A DNA stretch of 64,000 bases from assembly GCF_005280655.1 (NCBI RefSeq), contig NZ_CP040058.1, forward strand, positions 2,518,001 through 2,582,000, given 5' to 3'. This DNA is from Anaerostipes rhamnosivorans (GTDB taxonomy: Bacteria; Bacillota; Clostridia; Lachnospirales; Lachnospiraceae). Every line of letters starts with the position of its first letter. The first letter of the stretch is position 1. Of the stretch, positions 39,550 to 49,704 are shown in pieces. The notes below the pieces were generated by a model, which was not told the origin of the DNA, did not search any database, and saw only the letters and a program-made list of their open reading frames with translations. The position numbers and the translations under genes are program-made.

Positions 39550-41340
39550 TTACTCCTCTGTATCTCCTGTAGTATCTTCTGTGGACGGCTGTTTACCAAG
39601 GCTTACGACAACACCAATGCCCGTGCCTTTGGTCACCTTCTTCCCGGCTTTCGGGGACTGGCTTATAATGCAGCCCTCCGGCACCGTGCTGTTGTATTTC
39701 TGTGAAGACACGATGAGTTTTAATCCCTCATTGTTCAAAAGCTCTTTTGCGTCATCCACGGTCTTGAATACGATCTCCGGTACCGCCACTTTGTCTTCTC
39801 CCTTGCTGACCGTGATCGTCACCTTTGCGCCCCTGGCGATCCTGTTTCCCGCTCCCGGGGACTGGGAGATCACATCTCCCTCATTTACACTGGAACTGAA
39901 CTTGGTGGATACTGAAACCTTAAATCCCTGTTCAGACAAAATCTTTGTAGCTGATTTCTGGCTGTATCCCCGGACATCCGGTACGGAAACCTTGCTCTCC
40001 CCGCTGCTGACAGTCAATACAATCGTTGTCCCTTCCTCCACTTCCTGGTCTGACTCCAGACTCTGCCGAATCACATATCCAGCTTCATAGGAGGATGAAG
40101 CCTCAGTCTTACGTTCCACTTTCAAATCATCCCCGATGGACGCAAGTGCTGCATCGTAAGTCATGCCTACATAATTTTCTACAGGAACCTTGACCAGTTT
40201 CTCTGTGGTACTCTCCTCTGTAGTCGTAAGCTTTTCCGTTGTGGCGTTATCGCCAGAACGGAACAAACCAGAACTGTTGATGACCAGAACAATAATAGAA
40301 ATCAGGATGATGGCACCGACCACTGCGGCCAGGACTACCACTAGCTTTTCCAGCTTGGAGTTCATCCCTCTTTCTTCTTCCTCCTCGTCATCTTCCACAA
40401 ATCCGGATTCCTCTTGCGGTTCGTCTTCCTCCGGCTCCTCCTGCCTGATAAACTCTTTTGTGTTCAGCAGCTGGGTCGGTGAATCATCCACAAACGGAGC
40501 CATGCCCACATAGCTTCCTTTTGTATCCTCAAATACAAGTCTAAGATCCTCCATCAGCTCATTGACAGACTGGTAGCGGTCTTCGGGCTTTTTCATCGTA
40601 CATTTTAAAATGATTTTTTCCAGGCTTTCCGGGATGTCTTCAATCAACTCTCCCGGGGAAGTAATCTCATTCTGCAGATGCATCAGCGCGATGGTCACGC
40701 CGTTCTCGTGATCAAATGGAACCTGCCCTGTGGCCATCTCATACATTGTGATTCCCAGAGAATAGATGTCACTTTTCTCATCACAATACTTTCCTTTTGC
40801 CTGTTCCGGGGAGATATAGTGGACCGATCCGATGGCCGTGGATGTGACGGTATTGGAGTTGGCCGCTTTTGCGATTCCAAAATCCGTCACCTTCACCTGC
40901 CCGGATTCAGATACCAGGATATTCTGCGGCTTAATGTCCCTGTGAATCGTGTGGTGTTCATGGGCGTGCCCGATGGCTGAAGCGATCTGAAGCGAAAGCT
41001 CAACCGTTTCTTTTGCGGAGAGATGCCCTTTTTTCTTGATATATTCCTTCAGGGTAATGCCCTCTGCCAGTTCCATTACGATATAATTGACACTGCCTTC
41101 CTGCCCGACATCATATACATTTACAATGTTCGGATGGGCCAGTCTTGCGACCGCCTCTGCCTCCACCTGAAACTTTTTCAAAAACTTTTCGTTATCTACA
41201 TATTCATTTTTTAACACTTTGATGGCAACGTTTCGGTTCAGCTTATGGCACTTTGCCATATATACGTCCGCCATTCCGCCAGTACCAATTTTTTTCAGGA
41301 TTTCATAGCGTCCTCCCAAAATGGTTCCTGCTTCTAACAT
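39550..41340 (-). CDS. prkC: PASTA-domain serine/threonine protein kinase
   Basis: 596 aa. The N-terminal kinase (about 10-270) has GTGGMADVYMAKC, VAIKVLKNE, IHRDIKPQNILVSESGQVKVTDFGIAK and the APE-like SPEQAKG. An acidic linker (EEPEEDEPQEES) and one membrane helix (about 335-360) lead to three PASTA repeats (about 390-585), which bind muropeptides and lipid II. It regulates cell wall growth and dormancy exit. The partner phosphatase gene is directly upstream, overlapping by 7 bp. Confidence 0.95.
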   Translation of the reverse strand: MLEAGTILGGRYEILKKIGTGGMADVYMAKCHKLNRNVAIKVLKNEYVDNEKFLKKFQVEAEAVARLAHPNIVNVYDVGQEGSVNYIVMELAEGITLKEYIKKKGHLSAKETVELSLQIASAIGHAHEHHTIHRDIKPQNILVSESGQVKVTDFGIAKAANSNTVTSTAIGSVHYISPEQAKGKYCDEKSDIYSLGITMYEMATGQVPFDHENGVTIALMHLQNEITSPGELIEDIPESLEKIILKCTMKKPEDRYQSVNELMEDLRLVFEDTKGSYVGMAPFVDDSPTQLLNTKEFIRQEEPEEDEPQEESGFVEDDEEEEERGMNSKLEKLVVVLAAVVGAIILISIIVLVINSSGLFRSGDNATTEKLTTTEESTTEKLVKVPVENYVGMTYDAALASIGDDLKVERKTEASSSYEAGYVIRQSLESDQEVEEGTTIVLTVSSGESKVSVPDVRGYSQKSATKILSEQGFKVSVSTKFSSSVNEGDVISQSPGAGNRIARGAKVTITVSKGEDKVAVPEIVFKTVDDAKELLNNEGLKLIVSSQKYNSTVPEGCIISQSPKAGKKVTKGTGIGVVVSLGKQPSTEDTTGDTEE

Positions 41341-42071
41341 GTGATCTCACCTCGCTCCCCCAGCGCTACGATCACCAGGGATATATTGTCCTTGCCGCCA
41401 TATTCGTTGGCCCTGTTCACCAACTGGGCTGCCTTATTTTCTAATTGACTGTGATCTAACAGGAGTTCCTTGATTTCGTCATCTGCGACCATACTCGTCA
41501 AGCCGTCACTGCACAAAAGCAGATATCCGCTTTTCTTCGGCAGCTCAAAAAAATCCGGAACAGACTCTATGCCTGCACCGATGGCTCTTGTGATCAGATT
41601 TCTCTTTGGATGCTGTCTCATCTGTCCGCGTTCGATCTCTCCGGCCTTCACCAGTTCCTCCACAAAGGAATGGTCCGTGGTGATCTGTACTAAATCCTGG
41701 TCTGCGAAATACAGCCGGCTGTCTCCGATGTTCATTACAAAAATGCTTTCCTCTGTCACAGTTGCTGCCACCATAGTTGTTCCCATGCCTGCATATTCTT
41801 CTTCCTGGCATTTCAGTAATATTTCGCTGCTGACCTTCTGCAGTGCTTCCTTCATGATCTCAATAGGATCAGAATTCTCAATCTCGCGTATCAATTCCAC
41901 AAAACGCCTGACAGCCAAAGAAGACGCAAAGCCTCCTGCTTTGTGGCCTCCCATGCCGTCTGCAACGATATACAAATTATCCAATTGACCTACAGGTACA
42001 TCAGAGTTAAAGATTGTGTCCTGGTTTTCAGACCGTACCTTTCCTCTGTGAGAAGTTCCAACGGATTGCAT
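41334..42071 (-). CDS. prpC: PP2C-type serine/threonine phosphatase
   Basis: 245 aa. PPM motifs: RSENQDTIF, ADGMGGHKAGGFASSLAVRRF, AGMGTTMVAATV, MNIGDSRLYFA, LLCSDGLTSMVAD and GGKDNISLVIVAL, with the metal-binding aspartates all present. It reverses PrkC phosphorylation. Close coupling to rlmN (1 bp) and prkC. Confidence 0.95.
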   Translation of the reverse strand: MQSVGTSHRGKVRSENQDTIFNSDVPVGQLDNLYIVADGMGGHKAGGFASSLAVRRFVELIREIENSDPIEIMKEALQKVSSEILLKCQEEEYAGMGTTMVAATVTEESIFVMNIGDSRLYFADQDLVQITTDHSFVEELVKAGEIERGQMRQHPKRNLITRAIGAGIESVPDFFELPKKSGYLLLCSDGLTSMVADDEIKELLLDHSQLENKAAQLVNRANEYGGKDNISLVIVALGERGEITC

Positions 42072-42072
42072 C

Positions 42073-43137
42073 TTAGTTCTCCTTTTTGATCTGGATTCCC
42101 TGTTTATCCACAGAATCCAGCTTTTTTCTTCTTAATTGTCCACAGGCAGCATTGATATCTCTGCCCATTTCTCTTCTTATGGTAACATTTACACGATTTT
42201 TTTCAAGTATGTTTTTGAAGTCATTTACAAATTCCGGCATTGACTGGCGGAAATCTCTTTCCTTGATGGGATTGACCGGGATCAGGTTCACATGGCATGG
42301 AAAGCCTCCTAAAAAACGGCACAATTCTCTGGCATTTTTCGGACTGTCATTCACACCTGCTACAAGACTATACTCAAATGTCATTCTACGTCCAGTCTGT
42401 TCAAAATAATATTTACAAGCAGAAAGCAGTTCCTCCATGGAATACTGGTTTGCCACCGGCATGAGAGATTTTCTCATGTCATCGTTGGAAGCGTGAAGGG
42501 AAATGGCCAGTGTCATCTGAAGCTTTTCGCCGGCCAGCTCCCGGATCTTGGGCACCAGCCCGCAGGTCGATACTGTTAAGTTCCGCTGGCTCAGGTTCAG
42601 TCCCTTCTCATCGGTCAAAAGCCTGATAAATCTTAAGAGGTTCTCATAATTATCCAAAGGCTCTCCGGTTCCCATAACGACCACGTTGGATACCCGTTCT
42701 CCCGTGTCCCTCTGAATGTAATAAATCTGTCCCAGCATCTCTGAAGGGAGAAGATCTCTGTCCAGCCCTCCGAGAGTAGACGCACAGAATCTGCAGCCCA
42801 TTCTGCACCCGGCCTGAGAGGAGATACAGACAGAGTTACCATGTTTGTATTTCATCAGTACACTCTCTATGATATTCCCATCATCCAGCTGAAATAAATA
42901 TTTTCTTGTCCCGTCAATCTTTGAGACATAAGTCTCCACCGCCTTAAGCTCCCTAACCTCATACCGACAAAGCAATTTTTCTTTCAGCGCTTTCGGAAGA
43001 TTATTCATCTCATCCATGGAAGATGCCAGCCTTTTATGGAACCATTCAAATATCTGCTTTGCCCTGAACTTTTTTTCACCTGCTTGTTCAAGCGCCAGTT
43101 CAAGTTCTTCCAGTGTCATCGATTTTAGATCCTTCAT
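42073..43137 (-). CDS. rlmN: 23S rRNA/tRNA adenine-C2 methyltransferase
   Basis: 354 aa radical SAM methyltransferase. Cluster CX3CX2C in GCRMGCRFCASTLGG near residue 115, N-terminal AKQIFEWFHKR, and the second catalytic Cys in DINAACGQLRR near 340. It methylates A2503 of 23S rRNA. The start overlaps rsmB. Confidence 0.96.
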   Translation of the reverse strand: MKDLKSMTLEELELALEQAGEKKFRAKQIFEWFHKRLASSMDEMNNLPKALKEKLLCRYEVRELKAVETYVSKIDGTRKYLFQLDDGNIIESVLMKYKHGNSVCISSQAGCRMGCRFCASTLGGLDRDLLPSEMLGQIYYIQRDTGERVSNVVVMGTGEPLDNYENLLRFIRLLTDEKGLNLSQRNLTVSTCGLVPKIRELAGEKLQMTLAISLHASNDDMRKSLMPVANQYSMEELLSACKYYFEQTGRRMTFEYSLVAGVNDSPKNARELCRFLGGFPCHVNLIPVNPIKERDFRQSMPEFVNDFKNILEKNRVNVTIRREMGRDINAACGQLRRKKLDSVDKQGIQIKKEN

Positions 43138-44480
43138 TTCATTCTCCTAAGTTTTCCTATAAAAAATCCGTCGCACGGATGAATCCCCGGAAGCAGCTGG
43201 ATGTAACCTTCTTTTGCTGTCTCAATCCTAAGATATTCCGGCAGCAGCGAAGTAATGTCCTCCGGCTCAAACCCCGGCTGGGCTGCAAGCCACCGGTAAT
43301 TATCTTCATTTTCTTTTGGATTGATGGTACAGGTTGAAAATATCAGGACACCTCCTGGTTTTACATAGGCCACCGCTGTCTTCAATATCTCTCTCTGAAG
43401 GCTGACTAATTCCTTCAAAACCTTTTCTTCCAGATTGTATTTGATGTCATGTTTTTTTCCCATGATGCCAAGACCGGAACATGGAACATCACATAGTACT
43501 ACATCCATGCTTTCTCTCAGATCTTCATCCAGGATCCGGGCATCCCATACCTGGGATCTGATATTATGAAACCCGGTGCGTTCCATATTTTCTTCCAGCA
43601 ATTCCACTTTATATTCTGTCAGGTCCCTGGCCAGGACCTGGCCAGTTCCATGCAGTTTATCTGCCATATACAGTGCTTTTCCTCCCGGGGCGCTGCACAT
43701 GTCAAGAATATCCTGTCCTTCCTTTACATCTGCGATCTTCCCCGCAAGCATCGAACTCTCATCCTGTACGATAAATCGCCCCTGGCGGAAAGAAGACAGG
43801 CGTTTTAAAAAGTCATAATGGGTGATGTATATGGCCTCAGGGAGCAGTTCCCCGTCTTTCACCGTGATGTCTTCTCTCTTAAGTGAATCCACCAGTTCCT
43901 CCCTGGATCCATTGCTCTCCATCCAGGACAACGTCGTCTTCTTAGGTTCCAGAAAAGAGCGGACGATATTCTCCGTATCCTGCTCTGAATAATTGGAAAG
44001 AAAATGGCGGACGATCCACTCCGGCATGGAATAGGAAACGGACAGATATTTTACAACATCCTTTTCTCTGGAAGGAAACACTATGTTCTCTTTCTGCCGT
44101 GAAACAGTCCTTAGAACCCCGTTGACAAACCCTGACAATTTTGAAAAGCCTCTTTTTTTCGCAAGCTTGACACATTCATTGCAGGCTGCGGAATCCGGAA
44201 TCTGATCCAGATACAGGATCTGGTAAACGCCCATACGAAGTAGTGCCCGGACCAGCGGTTTCAGTTTGTTTACTTTCATCTTGGAATACTGGTTGATCAC
44301 ATAGTCTATGGTCAGCCGGCGTTCCAGAGTACCCTGGCAGAGACGGGTAAAAAATGCCCGGTCCTTTTTGTCACTGAACTGGTACTTCTCAAGGGTCTCT
44401 CCAATGGCAATGTGGGACAGTGCCTCTTTTTTATCTACCTTCATCAGAACATCTAGTGCTGATTCTCTTGGATTCTGCAT
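43134..44480 (-). CDS. rsmB: 16S rRNA cytosine-967 C5-methyltransferase
   Basis: 448 aa from ATG 44480 (SD GGGAGAG, overlapping the fmt stop as TAATATG); the frame extends artificially to 44603. The N-terminal NusB-like domain (1-140) is followed by a SAM methyltransferase with ILDMCSAPGGKALYMADK, catalytic Cys in DVPCSGLGIMGKKHDIKYN and STCTINPKENE. Confidence 0.95.
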   Translation of the reverse strand: MQNPRESALDVLMKVDKKEALSHIAIGETLEKYQFSDKKDRAFFTRLCQGTLERRLTIDYVINQYSKMKVNKLKPLVRALLRMGVYQILYLDQIPDSAACNECVKLAKKRGFSKLSGFVNGVLRTVSRQKENIVFPSREKDVVKYLSVSYSMPEWIVRHFLSNYSEQDTENIVRSFLEPKKTTLSWMESNGSREELVDSLKREDITVKDGELLPEAIYITHYDFLKRLSSFRQGRFIVQDESSMLAGKIADVKEGQDILDMCSAPGGKALYMADKLHGTGQVLARDLTEYKVELLEENMERTGFHNIRSQVWDARILDEDLRESMDVVLCDVPCSGLGIMGKKHDIKYNLEEKVLKELVSLQREILKTAVAYVKPGGVLIFSTCTINPKENEDNYRWLAAQPGFEPEDITSLLPEYLRIETAKEGYIQLLPGIHPCDGFFIGKLRRMK

Positions 44481-44481
44481 A

Positions 44482-45411
44482 TTACTCTCCCAACACCGTT
44501 CCGGTTTCCACTTTAGATCCTGCCAAAAATGCCTGGACAGCCATCCGTTTCTTTCCGGATAACTGAATCTCATTGAGGGCCAGTGCATTCTCACCGCAGG
44601 CAACGACGATCTGCTTTTTTGTCACCTCTACCACTGTGCCAGGTCTCTCGTCCCCGTCATAATCAACAGTGTCCGCATCCCAGATCTTCATTGTCTTTCC
44701 CTCAAGCTCTGTGTAAGCGCTGGGCCATGGATTCAGTCCCCTGACCCACTGCTCGATCTGGTCCGCAGTCTTTGTAAAGTCGATCCGCCCCATCTCTTTG
44801 CTCAACATCGGGGCATAGGTACTGTCCTCGTCTGTCTGTTTTGTTCTCACTGCAGTTTTGTTTTCCAGTTTGTTTAATGTCTCTATGAGCAGATCTGCTC
44901 CCAGCACCATCAGCTTGTCGTGAAGAGTTCCCGATGTTTCCTTCTCATCCAGGGAAATGACCGCTTTGTCGATCATATCACCCGTATCCAGACCTTTTTC
45001 CATATACATGGTTGTGATCCCGGTCTCTTTTTCCCCGTTTAAGACTGCCCACTGAATCGGCCCAGCTCCCCGGTATTTCGGAAGAAGGGAACCGTGCACG
45101 TTAATACAGCCGTATTCTGGGATCTTCAAAATCCGTTCCGGCAGAATCTGTCCGTATGCCACTACAACAATGACATCTGGATTTAATTCTTCCAGATGAT
45201 CGATAAATTCCTCATCTCTGGCCTTCACAGGCTGCAGGACAGGGATTCCATGTTTCATTGCAGACTCCTTCACCGGCGGAAAGGATACTTTTTTCCCTCT
45301 GCCTTTCTGCTTATCCGGCTGTGTGACCACTGCCATCACATGGTGGTTTTCGATCAGTTTCTCCAGTGTCGGCACCGCAAATTCCGGCGTTCCCATAAAT
45401 ACAACGTTCAT
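44482..45411 (-). CDS. fmt: Methionyl-tRNA formyltransferase
   Basis: 309 aa. VVFMGTPEFAVPTLEKLIE, QPDKQKGRGKK, the catalytic NVHGSLLPKYRGAGPIQWAVLNGEKETGIT and EKGLDTGDMI are all present. It formylates initiator Met-tRNA. It follows def by 10 bp. Confidence 0.97.
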   Translation of the reverse strand: MNVVFMGTPEFAVPTLEKLIENHHVMAVVTQPDKQKGRGKKVSFPPVKESAMKHGIPVLQPVKARDEEFIDHLEELNPDVIVVVAYGQILPERILKIPEYGCINVHGSLLPKYRGAGPIQWAVLNGEKETGITTMYMEKGLDTGDMIDKAVISLDEKETSGTLHDKLMVLGADLLIETLNKLENKTAVRTKQTDEDSTYAPMLSKEMGRIDFTKTADQIEQWVRGLNPWPSAYTELEGKTMKIWDADTVDYDGDERPGTVVEVTKKQIVVACGENALALNEIQLSGKKRMAVQAFLAGSKVETGTVLGE

Positions 45412-45421
45412 CGTGCCCTCC

Positions 45422-45895
45422 TTACTCTTCTTCCTCTTCTACATCTCTCACCGCTTCCTCCGCCACATCTGGATAGAGAACTCCGTCCAAATGGTCAAGT
45501 TCATGGCAGATTGCCCTGGCCAGAAGTCCTTCCCCTTCTACGGTAATCGGGTTCATATCCCGGTCCAGAGCTTCGCAGATCACATGATTCGGGCGCTTTA
45601 CCACTGCCACCTTGCCAGGTAAGCTTAAGCAGCCTTCATCTCCGATCTGTTCCCCGTCCTTTTCTATAATCTTTGGATTGACCAGGACCAGCGGCTGCCC
45701 TTCATATGTGTCAATGACCACAAGCCGTTTCAGTATCCCCACCTGGGGCGCCGCAAGCCCTACGCCGTAAGCCTGATACATGGTCTCAAACATGTCATCT
45801 ACCAATGTCTGAAGCCTGGGTGTCATTTCTTTGATCTCTTTTGATGATTTTCTGAGGACATCATCCCCCATTTTTCTGATGTTTCTGATTGCCAT
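45422..45895 (-). CDS. def: Peptide deformylase
   Basis: 157 aa metalloprotease. Motifs GVGLAAPQVGILKRL, DEGCLSLPGK and HELDHLDGVLY are the three canonical ones. It removes the N-formyl group from nascent proteins. The C-terminus is very acidic (EEAVRDVEEEEE). Confidence 0.96.
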   Translation of the reverse strand: MAIRNIRKMGDDVLRKSSKEIKEMTPRLQTLVDDMFETMYQAYGVGLAAPQVGILKRLVVIDTYEGQPLVLVNPKIIEKDGEQIGDEGCLSLPGKVAVVKRPNHVICEALDRDMNPITVEGEGLLARAICHELDHLDGVLYPDVAEEAVRDVEEEEE

Positions 45896-45924
45896 GGATA
45901 CTTCTCCTTCTCAAATGTTCTATG

Positions 45925-48150
45925 TTAATAACTGCTCATCGGATTAAAGTCGAATGTGATATGAAGATCCTTCGGCAGCTCCTGCCTGTCGATCCACAGT
46001 TCCAGCCGCTCTTTCACCCTGACGAGCTGCTGGTAATCTTTTTCTTTTACATACAATACCTGCCGGTAAATGTCATTGACCTTGGACAGGGATGCCTCCC
46101 CCGGCCCTATGACACGGATGCCGGAGTTCTTTATGACCCTGCCCAGACGCTGCGCAGTCTGTCTGCACACTTCTTCATCCGGTCCGGCAAGAAGAACCGT
46201 CAGCATCTGCCAGACCGGCGGGTAACAAAGCATGGTCCTGTATGCAATCTCCTGCTGATAAAATTCTTCATAGTCCTGGCCGGCCGCCGTCACGATACAG
46301 TAATGTTCCGGAGAATAGGTCTGAATCACCACCTCTCCGGCTTTTTCCCCTCTTCCGGCCCGGCCGGCCGCCTGAGTCAGAAGCTGGAAGGTCCGTTCTG
46401 CCGCCCTGAAATCATTGGCGTGCAGAGACAGATCCGCCGCCAGTATGCCTACCAGCGTTACGTCTGCAAAATCATGCCCCTTGACAATCATCTGGGTTCC
46501 CACAAGAATGTCCGCTTCACCGTCAGAAAATGATTTTAAGATCTTCTCATGGCTATGCTTTCTCTTTGTGGTGTCCATGTCCATCCGCAGCACTCTTGCC
46601 TCAGGGAATTCTCTCTTGATGGCGGCTTCCACTTTCTGGGTGCCCAGGCCGAAGGTCCCGATAAACGGACTTTTACACTCTGGACAGGCCTCCGGCATGA
46701 TCTCCTCATATCCGCAGTAATGGCATCGGAGTTTTCCATCCCTGTGATATGTGAGAGATACATCACAGTGGGGACACTGCATGACAGTCCCGCAGCTTCT
46801 GCAGGACACAAATCCTGCATAACCTCTGCGGTTTAAAAACAGCATGATCTGTTCTTTCTTTTGGAGCCGGTCTTCGATCAGCCCGTACAGCCTGCGGCTG
46901 AACATGCTCCGGTTTCCTTGTTTTAATTCTTCCCTTAAATCCTCAATATAGACATCCGGCAGAACCGCTTCCTTTGCTCTCTGTTTTAACGTCCAAAGTC
47001 TATATTCCCCGTCAAGTGCTTTCTGATAGCTCTCAAGGGACGGTGTTGCCGATCCTAAAATCACTGCGGCGTCCTCCATCTCTGCCTTTTGAAGTGCCAC
47101 CTCCCTTGCGTGGTATTTGGGGGTCTGTTCACTTTTATAGCTTCCCTCATGTTCCTCATCAATGATGATCAAGCCCAGGTTCGGAAACGGTACAAACAGC
47201 GCTGATCTCGGTCCAATGATGATATCAATCTCTCCGTTTTTAGCCCGGAGCCACTGATCATACTTTTCTCCCTTTGATAACCTGGAGTTCAAGATGGATA
47301 CCCGCTCCCCGAATCTTTTAGTAAAACGGCAGACTGTCTGATAGGTCAGTGCGATCTCAGGGATCAGCACGATGGCCTGTTTTCCCATTCTGACGGCTTC
47401 CTCGATGGCCGCCAGGTAGACTTCCGTTTTCCCGCTCCCCGTAACTCCATGAAGCAGATAAGTCTTTCTCTCTCCCAAGGCATAGTCTTCCTTGAACTCC
47501 CGTATCAGTCTCTCCTGATCTTCATTCAGCGGCAGAGGCTCCTCTATCTGAAGACCTTTCGGGTTGGGATTTCTGTAAAACTGCTCACGCTGCACCCGGA
47601 TAATTCCGTCCTTTTCCATACCTTCCACCGTTGTCCTGGGGATCTTTAAGTTCTTTATGACAGATTCCCAGGTAAGTTCCTGATGATCCATAAGTGCTGC
47701 CAGAAGCCTTGCTTTTGCCACATAATGCTTTCCAAAATATTCATCCAGCTGTGCAGGCGCATGTTCCATGGAAAGCAAGAGCTTCACAGTCTTCTTTTCC
47801 TTCTGCTTCATCTTATCCTGCACCGGGAGCACCGTCTTTAACGCCTGGATCATGGTGGAACCATAGTTTTCCCGGATCCAATACGCAAGCTGTATCATCC
47901 TGGACTCTGCATCTACGCTGTCTTCCTCTATGGAAAGGATTTCTTTTATCTTTTTGGGATCGTAATCTGCCCTGTCGGAAAGTCTGACCACATATCCCCT
48001 CTGCTCCCTGTTTCCGGCGCCAAACGGCACACGGACCGACTGGCCCACCCGGATCTGGTCACATAAGGAAAAAGGCACTCGATATTGAAATACCCGATCT
48101 AGTGCCTCATGCGAAATATTGATGATAATATCTGCGTATAATGTTCCCAT
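45925..48150 (-). CDS. priA: Primosomal replication restart helicase
   Basis: 741 aa, full length. The N-terminal DNA-binding domain, then the helicase: Walker A LLHGVTGSGKTEVYLAAIE (about 230), DEEH box IIDEEHEGSYKSEQTPKYHARE, and zinc-binding cysteines in CRSCGTVMQCPHCDVSLTYH and CHYCGYEEIMPEACPECKS (about 450-490). QAAGRAGRGEKAGEVVIQTY is helicase motif VI. It restarts stalled forks. Confidence 0.96.
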   Translation of the reverse strand: MGTLYADIIINISHEALDRVFQYRVPFSLCDQIRVGQSVRVPFGAGNREQRGYVVRLSDRADYDPKKIKEILSIEEDSVDAESRMIQLAYWIRENYGSTMIQALKTVLPVQDKMKQKEKKTVKLLLSMEHAPAQLDEYFGKHYVAKARLLAALMDHQELTWESVIKNLKIPRTTVEGMEKDGIIRVQREQFYRNPNPKGLQIEEPLPLNEDQERLIREFKEDYALGERKTYLLHGVTGSGKTEVYLAAIEEAVRMGKQAIVLIPEIALTYQTVCRFTKRFGERVSILNSRLSKGEKYDQWLRAKNGEIDIIIGPRSALFVPFPNLGLIIIDEEHEGSYKSEQTPKYHAREVALQKAEMEDAAVILGSATPSLESYQKALDGEYRLWTLKQRAKEAVLPDVYIEDLREELKQGNRSMFSRRLYGLIEDRLQKKEQIMLFLNRRGYAGFVSCRSCGTVMQCPHCDVSLTYHRDGKLRCHYCGYEEIMPEACPECKSPFIGTFGLGTQKVEAAIKREFPEARVLRMDMDTTKRKHSHEKILKSFSDGEADILVGTQMIVKGHDFADVTLVGILAADLSLHANDFRAAERTFQLLTQAAGRAGRGEKAGEVVIQTYSPEHYCIVTAAGQDYEEFYQQEIAYRTMLCYPPVWQMLTVLLAGPDEEVCRQTAQRLGRVIKNSGIRVIGPGEASLSKVNDIYRQVLYVKEKDYQQLVRVKERLELWIDRQELPKDLHITFDFNPMSSY

Positions 48151-48153
48151 AAA

Positions 48154-49503
48154 TTATTCGATAACGTGCCCCTTCTGGCGCAGCACTTTGACCACACGGT
48201 CCACATACTCTCTGCAGATCTCATGGGATTTTGCTTCCACCATTACACGCACCAAAGGTTCCGTTCCGCTTTCCCTTACGAGAATCCTTCCGTCCTCTCC
48301 AAGTTCCTTCTCCACCGCTTCCACTGCCGCGATCACATCTGCATCTTCCCTTGCGTCTTTTTTATCTCTGACCTTAACATTTTCAAGAATCTGCGGGTAG
48401 ATCTCCACGTCCCTTACCAGCTGCCCAAGAGACTGCTTCTGCTCCAGCATCGCTTCCATCACTTTCAGTGAAGTAAGAATCCCGTCTCCTGTAGTTGCAA
48501 ACTTGCTGAAAATAATATGTCCGGACTGCTCTCCGCCTAAACCGTGTCCGTTTTTAGACATATTTTCATAGACATACTTGTCACCCACTGCTGTCTTCTC
48601 ATAATCAATCCCGGCCTTGTCGAATGCTTTGTAGAGACCAAGATTTGACATAATCGTCGTCACGACGGTGTTGTTATTTAAGGCTCCATGCTCTTTCATA
48701 TATTTTCCGCATACATAGAGGATCAGGTCGCCGTTTACCTCCATCCCGTTTTCATCCACAGCGATACAACGGTCTGCGTCGCCGTCATATGCAAATCCCA
48801 CATCCAGGTGGTTTTCTTTCACATAGCCTTTGAGAATCTCAATGTGAGTTGAACCGCAGTTGGTATTGATATTGGTACCGTCCGGCTCATTGTTGATCAC
48901 GTAGACCTCTGCTCCCAGTGTCTCAAATACATTCTTTGCGATACTGGATGAGCTTCCGTTAGAACAGTCAAGGCCGACTTTTACATTCTTAAATGACCGT
49001 GTGGCGAGGGAAATCAAATATCCTATGTAGCGGTTCCTTCCGGAAGCGTAATCCGTCGCTCTTCCGATATCACTCTTTGTCGCAAAAGGCAGCTCCCCTA
49101 TCTCCCCGTCGATATATGCCTCTATCTGGTCTTCGATCTCTGCTTCCATCTTATGCCCCTTGGCATTGATCAGCTTGATTCCGTTGTCATAGTACGGGTT
49201 ATGGCTGGCTGAGATCATGATCCCGCAGTCAAACTGCTCCGTGCGCACCACGTAGGACACACTCGGTGTTGTTGTCACATACAGCATATAAGCGTTGGCG
49301 CCGGATGCGGTAAGGCCTGCAACCAGTGCATGCTCAAACATATAGCTGCTTCTTCTTGTATCCTTTCCGATCACAACTTTAGGACGTTTTTTATTCTTCC
49401 CTAAATGCCATCCCAAAAATCTTCCTACTTTATATGCGTGTTCCACAGTCAGGTCGATATTTGCCTCCCCGCGGAAGCCGTCTGTTCCAAAATATTTTCC
49501 CAT
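48154..49503 (-). CDS. glmM: Phosphoglucosamine mutase
   Basis: 449 aa. FGTDGFRGEANIDLTVEHAYKVGR at the start, phosphoserine loop MISASHNPYYDNGIKL (about 100), Mg site YDGDADRCIAVDENG (about 240) and GGEQSGHII. It makes glucosamine 1-phosphate for peptidoglycan. First gene of the cluster; the likely promoter has a TATAAT with a TTTTCA -35 about 60 bp upstream of the start. Confidence 0.96.
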   Translation of the reverse strand: MGKYFGTDGFRGEANIDLTVEHAYKVGRFLGWHLGKNKKRPKVVIGKDTRRSSYMFEHALVAGLTASGANAYMLYVTTTPSVSYVVRTEQFDCGIMISASHNPYYDNGIKLINAKGHKMEAEIEDQIEAYIDGEIGELPFATKSDIGRATDYASGRNRYIGYLISLATRSFKNVKVGLDCSNGSSSSIAKNVFETLGAEVYVINNEPDGTNINTNCGSTHIEILKGYVKENHLDVGFAYDGDADRCIAVDENGMEVNGDLILYVCGKYMKEHGALNNNTVVTTIMSNLGLYKAFDKAGIDYEKTAVGDKYVYENMSKNGHGLGGEQSGHIIFSKFATTGDGILTSLKVMEAMLEQKQSLGQLVRDVEIYPQILENVKVRDKKDAREDADVIAAVEAVEKELGEDGRILVRESGTEPLVRVMVEAKSHEICREYVDRVVKVLRQKGHVIE

Positions 49504-49658
49504 GATTGTTTGACCTCTTTCTCATAATTGATTTTCAAATAAATTAACCTAGACTGTATTATAACATAAAGTCTGATCAATGAAAAATAAAAAGTGGAGG
49601 GTCCATGCTTCAAATGTGCCTCGGCAAAGGAAAATAATATCAATTGGCATAAAAACAG

Positions 49659-49701
49659 AGATGCCGTAAAATCGTCTGTTTCTAACGATCTCACAGCATC
49701 T
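49659..49701 (-). terminator. Terminator of the Fur-family gene
   Basis: 17-bp stem AGATGCTGTGAGATCGT (minus) paired with the downstream arm through several G-U pairs, followed by CTGTTTTTATG. It begins 4 bp after the stop. Confidence 0.75.
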
Positions 49702-49704
49702 TCA

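Noticed and set aside
44481..44603. Extension of rsmB upstream of 44480
   Set aside because: It lies inside fmt in another frame; the SD and the TAATATG overlap fix the start at 44480.
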